Below, one piece after another: positions 58,801 to 64,000 of a stretch of 64,000 nt of DNA (positions are counted from its first letter, which is position 1; every line of letters begins with the position of its first letter). The notes beneath the pieces were generated by a model. It had not been told where the DNA came from. It worked only from the letters and a program-made list of their open reading frames with translations, and did not search any database. The stretch comes from Cladobotryum mycophilum (lineage: Eukaryota > Ascomycota > Sordariomycetes > Hypocreales > Hypocreaceae): contig CM071589.1 of assembly GCA_036429605.1 (NCBI GenBank), forward strand, positions 4,030,001-4,094,000. The letters run 5' to 3'. Position numbers and translations under genes: made by a program.

Positions 58801-59833
58801 TGAGATCCCAAACCCGGATTGTCTTGTCCTCTCCAGCAGAAAGTATCAAATCTTGATGAGGGTGGAATAAACAACCAGAGGCATTTTGGAAATGACCACG
58901 GCATGTATCTACTTCCCAAGCCTTGGTTTCGCTCATGCGCCAGAGCTTCACTAAGCGATCATCTCCAGCTGACACAATAAGAGGCATGGTTGGGTGGAAA
59001 GCTACCCAGTTGACACCACGGTCGTGACCCTCTAAAACAAATTTGACAACGGCGTCTGTGTTTCCGAACATGTCTGTTTGGTTTTGATTGGCTCGTGCCA
59101 TCTGATCCTCGTAACTCATCGAAGTCGGAGCTGAGTGCTTCTTGCGCAAGCCTGAGATGTCCCATACGCGAACAGATTGATCGAGCGACGCCGAGACCAC
59201 GAGGTCTTCCTTCGGATGGAATTGGGCGCACATGGCATAATGGTTGTGCCCGGTCATGGTGCAGACTATGCATTCGTTAGCACTGGCGGTTCTTACAGGT
59301 TAGCTGAGAGCTCACGTACTAAGCGAGCGATTCTGCCAATTCCAAATTCGAATAGTTTGGTCATCCGAGGCGGACAGGATCCAGGGCAATTCATGGTGAA
59401 AGAAAACGGTTCGAACATAGTCGAGATGCCCATTCAAAGTAAACAGGCATCGGCGGGTTTGGTATGACCAGACCTTGATCTTATAGTCATCACCAGCAGA
59501 CACGAAGAGTGGCTGGGTTTTGTGGAAATCGACACCTCGAACAGGTCCATCATGCTCTTCGAATCTATCTATCAGCGTGCCCATTCGGTAGTCCCAGAGT
59601 TGGATGGTAGACGAGTGTAGCGCAACAAGGATCCATGGTCTGAAGTGATAGTTAGCTCCCATTCCTTACATCCTCGCAAGCTGAAGAGGCGCGCAAGCTA
59701 CCTTTTGGGGTGAAAGGCAATTCCCTTTGCCCTCGACGACTTGGATTCAAACTGGAGAATAATCAGATTAGGCTCTAGAAAAAGCTTGGTAAGACATGCG
59801 AACCTTGGTTAACATTCCGGGGGAAGACTGCAT
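55879..59833 (-). CDS. COP1: Coatomer subunit alpha (COPI coat)
   Basis: Largest COPI subunit, acting in Golgi-to-ER retrograde transport and binding dilysine cargo signals. Six exons (59833-59804, 59751-59702, 59639-59320, 59265-57367, 57318-56201, 56121-55879) total 1219 residues, the normal size. The N-terminal WD40 propeller is clear: [90 protein letters not shown] and [22 protein letters not shown] second propeller and the helical solenoid follow ([21 protein letters not shown]). An acidic linker ([16 protein letters not shown]) leads to the C-terminal domain, which ends [16 protein letters not shown]. Splice joins such as [16 protein letters not shown] and [11 protein letters not shown] restore conserved sequence. 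Start ATG 59833 is the first in frame; an ATG five codons later is an alternative. Confidence 0.96.
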
Positions 59834-60537
59834 TTTGGCGGGGAGGTGAAGCCGTAGCCTCGCGCATCAAGAATTGAGGGGTGGTGGATAAAAGGGAACA
59901 AAATATGAGAGGCAAGGAAGATTATGCTTTTGGGCTTGCCTGGCCGCGATAGCTGTTGCAAGCTGGCCAGCAAGACAGCATCAAAAGGAGCGGAAGCGTA
60001 TGTTATGTTGTAGTCGTGGTATACGCTGGTACGGCTCCTTGTCTTCCAATTGAGCATCGTGTCCATCTCCAATTGTGGGCATTGGCTGTCAAGCAGCGCC
60101 GCAACATCATTTTGCCGAGTGGCCGGGTACCACACCGCCCAGACAAACCCCTTATTAAGTGACCCCACCACCACCACTTTCCCCCATTCTGCCACTGTTC
60201 ATTGCTGGACAGGGATTCAGCAGTGGCTCAGGTACCTAGCACCCACAGAAACGTCATACAACGCTAGTCCTTATCAGGGCAGCTTTCTTGCGACGGTGTT
60301 CACAAGGAAGAACGTCGGTATTATTGGAGCATACATTGTTAGGATCTTTAGCCTTGTAGCCGAAACATTAACATTTTCTATGCGATTGATCACCCAGACA
60401 TGGTAGCAGGAACGCTTTGAAGCTTTCATTGACTGAACTGTAGCACAAGGGTGCTCAAGGGCTTACAGGGAGCCCTTGGTGAGCTCATACAATCAACCCC
60501 ACCAAATACCTTTCATCTAAGTTGCTATCTGCCAACC
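59834..60537. promoter_or_regulatory. Shared upstream region of coatomer alpha and UGGT genes
   Basis: A 704-base divergent spacer between two secretory-pathway genes. Both may share control, for example by the unfolded protein response. I looked for a clear UPR element by eye and did not find one. A CT/CAC-rich stretch lies at 60165-60190. Confidence 0.5.
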
Positions 60538-63500
60538 ATGATACGTCTCTTTCAACAGCCATGGAGTCTGGCAGCATGCCTCTGGTTGGCATCCACTGGC
60601 TTTGCCACTCCTTCTGTGAATGTTGGCATGAAGGCAGCATTCTCAGCTGGCCCATATCTGCTTGAGCTCTTGTATTAACCCTTACTGCCCTACTTATTAT
60701 AATTGGAATAAATGCTAAACGCCAGTAGGGAAACTGCGGCGGGAGAGAACTCTTCAGCATACTTCCCACTCTTGGATCGAATAGCAAGTGGTCATTTTTC
60801 TACAGCAACTACTGATGCCGATCTCTATGCCAAATTCCTTGATGTCTTGCGCGAGGACGGTCATATAACGAGCTCTGAGGCCCTCGCAACATTCAATCTT
60901 GCCCTTTCCTTGCGGGTGGCAACTCCTAGGATTGAGGCACATTACCAATATTACTCTACCGCAGTCGAACCTGTTGTTTTAACAACATCGGATTGTATGA
61001 ATTGGGTCCTTTTTGAGGGCAAGCAGTACTGTACTCCACCATTAGACACAGTGGCTAAGGACGACTTATTCTCATCGTATGCATCTACCGAATCCTTCAA
61101 TTTAGACAAAAGGCCTGACCAAATTAATAGGCAAGTAAGACACCTACCTTTCGATCGGAGCATTGGAGCTGGAAGAGAGGCTGTTCTCTATGCGGACCCG
61201 ACATCGACAGCGTTCGGGTCCTTCCACGAGCCCCTCTCTAAAGCTGCTAAGCAAGGAGCTCTCAGGTATCGACTGAGATACCGTCGAAATGAGCAAACAG
61301 CTGTTGAGGCCCTGTCTATCAGTGGATATGGTGTCGAATTAGCTCTGAAAAGAACTGACTACATCGTTATAGATGATCGGGCTGCTGGCTTAGACCCGGA
61401 ACAAAAGAAGCTTGGCACTGAAGCCATACTGGATGATGATGCAGAAGTTGCTGATCTCACACCTTTGTCAACTTCAGAACTTTCATCTCTGGGTCTGAAA
61501 ACTGCCTCGCTTATTCTTCAAAGCGAAGATCCATTTGAAACACTCATCAAACTCACACAAGATCTGCCAAGACTTTCTGCATATATTGCCAAACATAACA
61601 TATCAGATGTCTTTGTGAAAGAATTTGAAGAAAACCAAGCTCAGGGAGCTCCACCGGGCATTAATTGGCTTTGGATGAACGGAGTTCAGCTTATTGAGCG
61701 TCAAATCGAGCCATTTGCTCTGATCGAAATGCTACGTCGTGAACGGAAGCTTGTTGATGGCATTCGCGAGCTCGGTTTCAATGGAAAGCAGGCTATCTCT
61801 CTCCTTGGACATCAAGAAGTGACAAATGCGAAGGGAGATGATGAACCTCTGCGATATGACTGGACAGATGAATTAGAGGACGGCAAAGTTCTCATATGGC
61901 TGAATGACCTTGAAAAAGATGAGCGATATGCTCAATACCCCAAAGATCTAGTTTCGGTATGTCATGACTCTTAGAAAGCGAATATTTGACGCTAATCTGT
62001 TGAAGCTGCTGCAACGCACGTATCCCGGCCAATTACCACCCGTTGCGAAAAATCTATTCACTGTTGTTGCACCCATTGACTTCACGGACAATAATGACCT
62101 GGCCTTTGTTTCTCAATTACTTAATCTCCTATACCGAGGCATACCAATCCGGTTTGGCTTAGTCCCACTAACTTCCACTGCTGAGTCTGTTACCAGAGCC
62201 AAGGCTGTTTATCACCTAATTGGGACTTATGGTCTTGAATCTGTCACTCCCTATGTACAAGAGCTTCTAGAATCTGAACAGTCTGCAGAGGAGAGTTTAT
62301 TTGAACATGCGATAAAGGATCGAGAGCTGCTTGTTGATTCTGAGCAGCGAAGGACATTTGCTGAGGTTCTTGACACAGAATCATATACAGAAGGTGTGAA
62401 GCTCGCAAAGCAATGGGCGGCTCGGCTAGGGACCAACACAGAAACGCGGGTAGTCTTTGTGAATGGTTTTTTGATCCCCCGCGATAAGAATTGGATGCAA
62501 TCTATGGGAATGCGACTCAATGAAGACCTTCAAGTCGTCCAAAAAGGTGTCTTTCACGGTATTATTGAGGAGGACACCTGGGTTCCTGGGCTGTTCCTTG
62601 AAAATGCAGCCTCAAAGCGCAATACTTATATCACTCTAGAAGATGAGAAAGACCTTCGGATGCTAGACCTTTGTCGGATTTATACTGAGCATGCGGACTT
62701 ATTGGGTCAAGTTCCTGTCCTGGCTGGATTTGCGGATTCAACGAAAGAGAATTGGGCTGTGGTTACGATAGTTGCCGATGTGACAGCAAAGGAAGGCCAA
62801 GAGCTTGTTATTTCTGCATTGGAATTTAAGCGCAACAATCCAGGCATTCGTGTGGATCTGATTCACAATCCAGAAATGCCCGATGGCTCATCTGCGGTAA
62901 ACTCGGCCCTCAAAGCGAATGAAGGCGCGCTTAGCACCATTGAAACACATAGTGAGCTGGAACGCTTAGTGGGGGTGGAAAGCCAAGGCGATGAAGAGGA
63001 GGCGTACTTTGAAGCCTTGGGAAAATTCCTCAGTGTTGCCAATATAGCACCCGGAACTCAAACGGTGATTTTAAATGGCAGAATTATCGGCCCCATCGCT
63101 ACGGATTCGGCATTTATTGCCGACGACTTCCAACAACTCCTCGAGTTTGAACAAAAGAGCAGAATCCTCCCCGTATATGCGGCTGTCGATGATCTAGGTT
63201 TATCCGAGAAGCTGCTTGGCCCACTTACGGCAGCCAAGTTGACATCCATTATTGCCTTATCAACGGTTTCTGATCTACCTGAGGGTATATTCGAGTCAAC
63301 TCCAACAGCCCGCACCGCTTTGTATGACACCTGGCAATCTCAACACTCTGCATTTGAAATTGGTGATAAAGAAACTGCCAGCATCCATATTGTCGGGCTT
63401 CTCAACCCGGTCAGCGAACAGGGCCAGAGGTGGGCTCCAATCTTGAAAGTGTTGTCTGAACTCGATGGAGTTTATCTCAAGCTCTTTATGAATCCCAAGG

Positions 63501-64000
63501 AGGAGATTACGGAGCTACCGGTTAAGCGGTTCTTCCGATACGTTCTGAGGTCTCGACCATCTTTTGGCGAAGACGGCAAGGTTAAGGGACTAGAAGCATC
63601 TTTTAAGAAGCTGCCATCTGAAGCCTTGTTGACTATTGGTATGAATGTGCCACCGGCATGGCTTGTGGCCCCGCAAGATTCGGCTCACGATCTTGACAAC
63701 ATCAAACTTAGCTCTATCAAGTCCGACGTAATTGCTACATACCAACTTAAACACATTCTCATCGAGGGACACTCTAGAGAAGGCAGAGGATCACCACCAA
63801 AAGGCGCCCAATTGGTTCTTGCCACTGAGAAAGACCCCCTTCTGACGGACACCATCATCATGTCTAACCTAGGCTTCTTTCAGTTCAAGGCGAATCCTGG
63901 GTTCTACAATATTCAACTCAAGGAGGGCCGGAGTTCTATGATATATGAGATAGAAAGCATTGGCGCTCAAGGCTGGGATCCAGTCACTGGCGACAACGGT
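60538..64000 (+). CDS. UDP-glucose:glycoprotein glucosyltransferase, 5' part (runs off the window)
   Basis: Soluble ER-lumen enzyme that re-glucosylates misfolded N-glycoproteins so that they rebind calnexin. Exons 60538-60671, 60729-61956 and 62006-64000+ give 1119 codons and continue past the edge. The N-terminus MIRLFQQPWSLAACLWLASTGFA is a signal peptide, followed by VNVGMKAAFSAGPYLLELLETAA. The folding-sensor region with thioredoxin-like domains is present: GIRVDLIHNPEMP, LPRLSAYIAKHNI, LEDGKVLIWLNDLEKDERYAQ, TYPGQLPPVAKNLFTVVAPID and KWAPILKVLSEL-type segments (here RWAPILKVLSELDGVYLKLFMNP). The catalytic GT24 domain at the C-terminus is outside the window. Family length is about 1,500 residues, so roughly a quarter is missing. 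Splice joins ELL-ETAA and LVS-LLQRTYPG are conserved. Confidence 0.94.

Noticed and set aside
1..64000. Secondary-metabolite cluster
   Set aside because: Transporters and regulators are present, but no polyketide synthase, peptide synthetase, terpene cyclase or tailoring set is seen.

Overview
The window is from the nuclear genome of a filamentous ascomycete, most likely a sordariomycete of the Hypocreales type. I infer this from short introns (mostly 48-80 nt) with GTAAGT-like donors and CTAAC/CTAAT branch sites, intron-split genes on both strands, Zn2Cys6 and C2H2 regulators, and the orthologues present. There are no operons, rRNA genes, recognisable tRNAs, CRISPR arrays or intact transposons. 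I assembled 19 gene models or partial models and one pseudogene by hand. Exon sums that come out as whole codons support most of them.

Left part (1-12,200), accessory: an MFS transporter, an SMP-30/lactonohydrolase-type enzyme, a sugar porter, then a decayed stretch with a truncated kinase-like pseudogene and an orphan exon-like fragment. Middle (12,200-32,200), regulation and stress: trehalose-6-phosphate phosphatase (Tps2 type) with a promoter dense in AGGGG/CCCCT stress elements, a Zn2Cys6 regulator, a C2H2 regulator followed by about 8.2 kb with no convincing gene but many simple repeats, and a multi-pass membrane protein with a PPxY tail. Right part (33,000-64,000), secretion and cell surface: a COG5-like Golgi tether subunit, a gelsolin/severin-like protein, a GFA-fold protein, an EI24-like membrane protein with the same PPPPYTDE tail, a large repeat-containing secreted protein, a secreted S33 peptidase, a monocarboxylate-type transporter, the chitin synthase III activator Chs4/Skt5 (ending in a CVIM prenylation box built by a last 12-nt exon), proteasome subunit Rpn12, coatomer alpha, and the start of UDP-glucose:glycoprotein glucosyltransferase, which runs off the right edge.

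The most consequential observation is technical. Seven breaks in five otherwise healthy genes can each be repaired by one base in a mononucleotide run (six in G/C runs of 4-6, one in an A/T run of 7), and after repair each gene sums to whole codons. This looks like homopolymer error in the assembly rather than gene loss, so these genes should not be called pseudogenes without resequencing. The kinase-like fragment, by contrast, looks really dead. I did not find a clearly new biological system. The best candidates for a second look are the repeat-rich secreted protein, the shared PPPPYTDE tails, the gene-free 8.2 kb upstream of the C2H2 regulator, and the stress-element cluster with a possible unannotated transcript.
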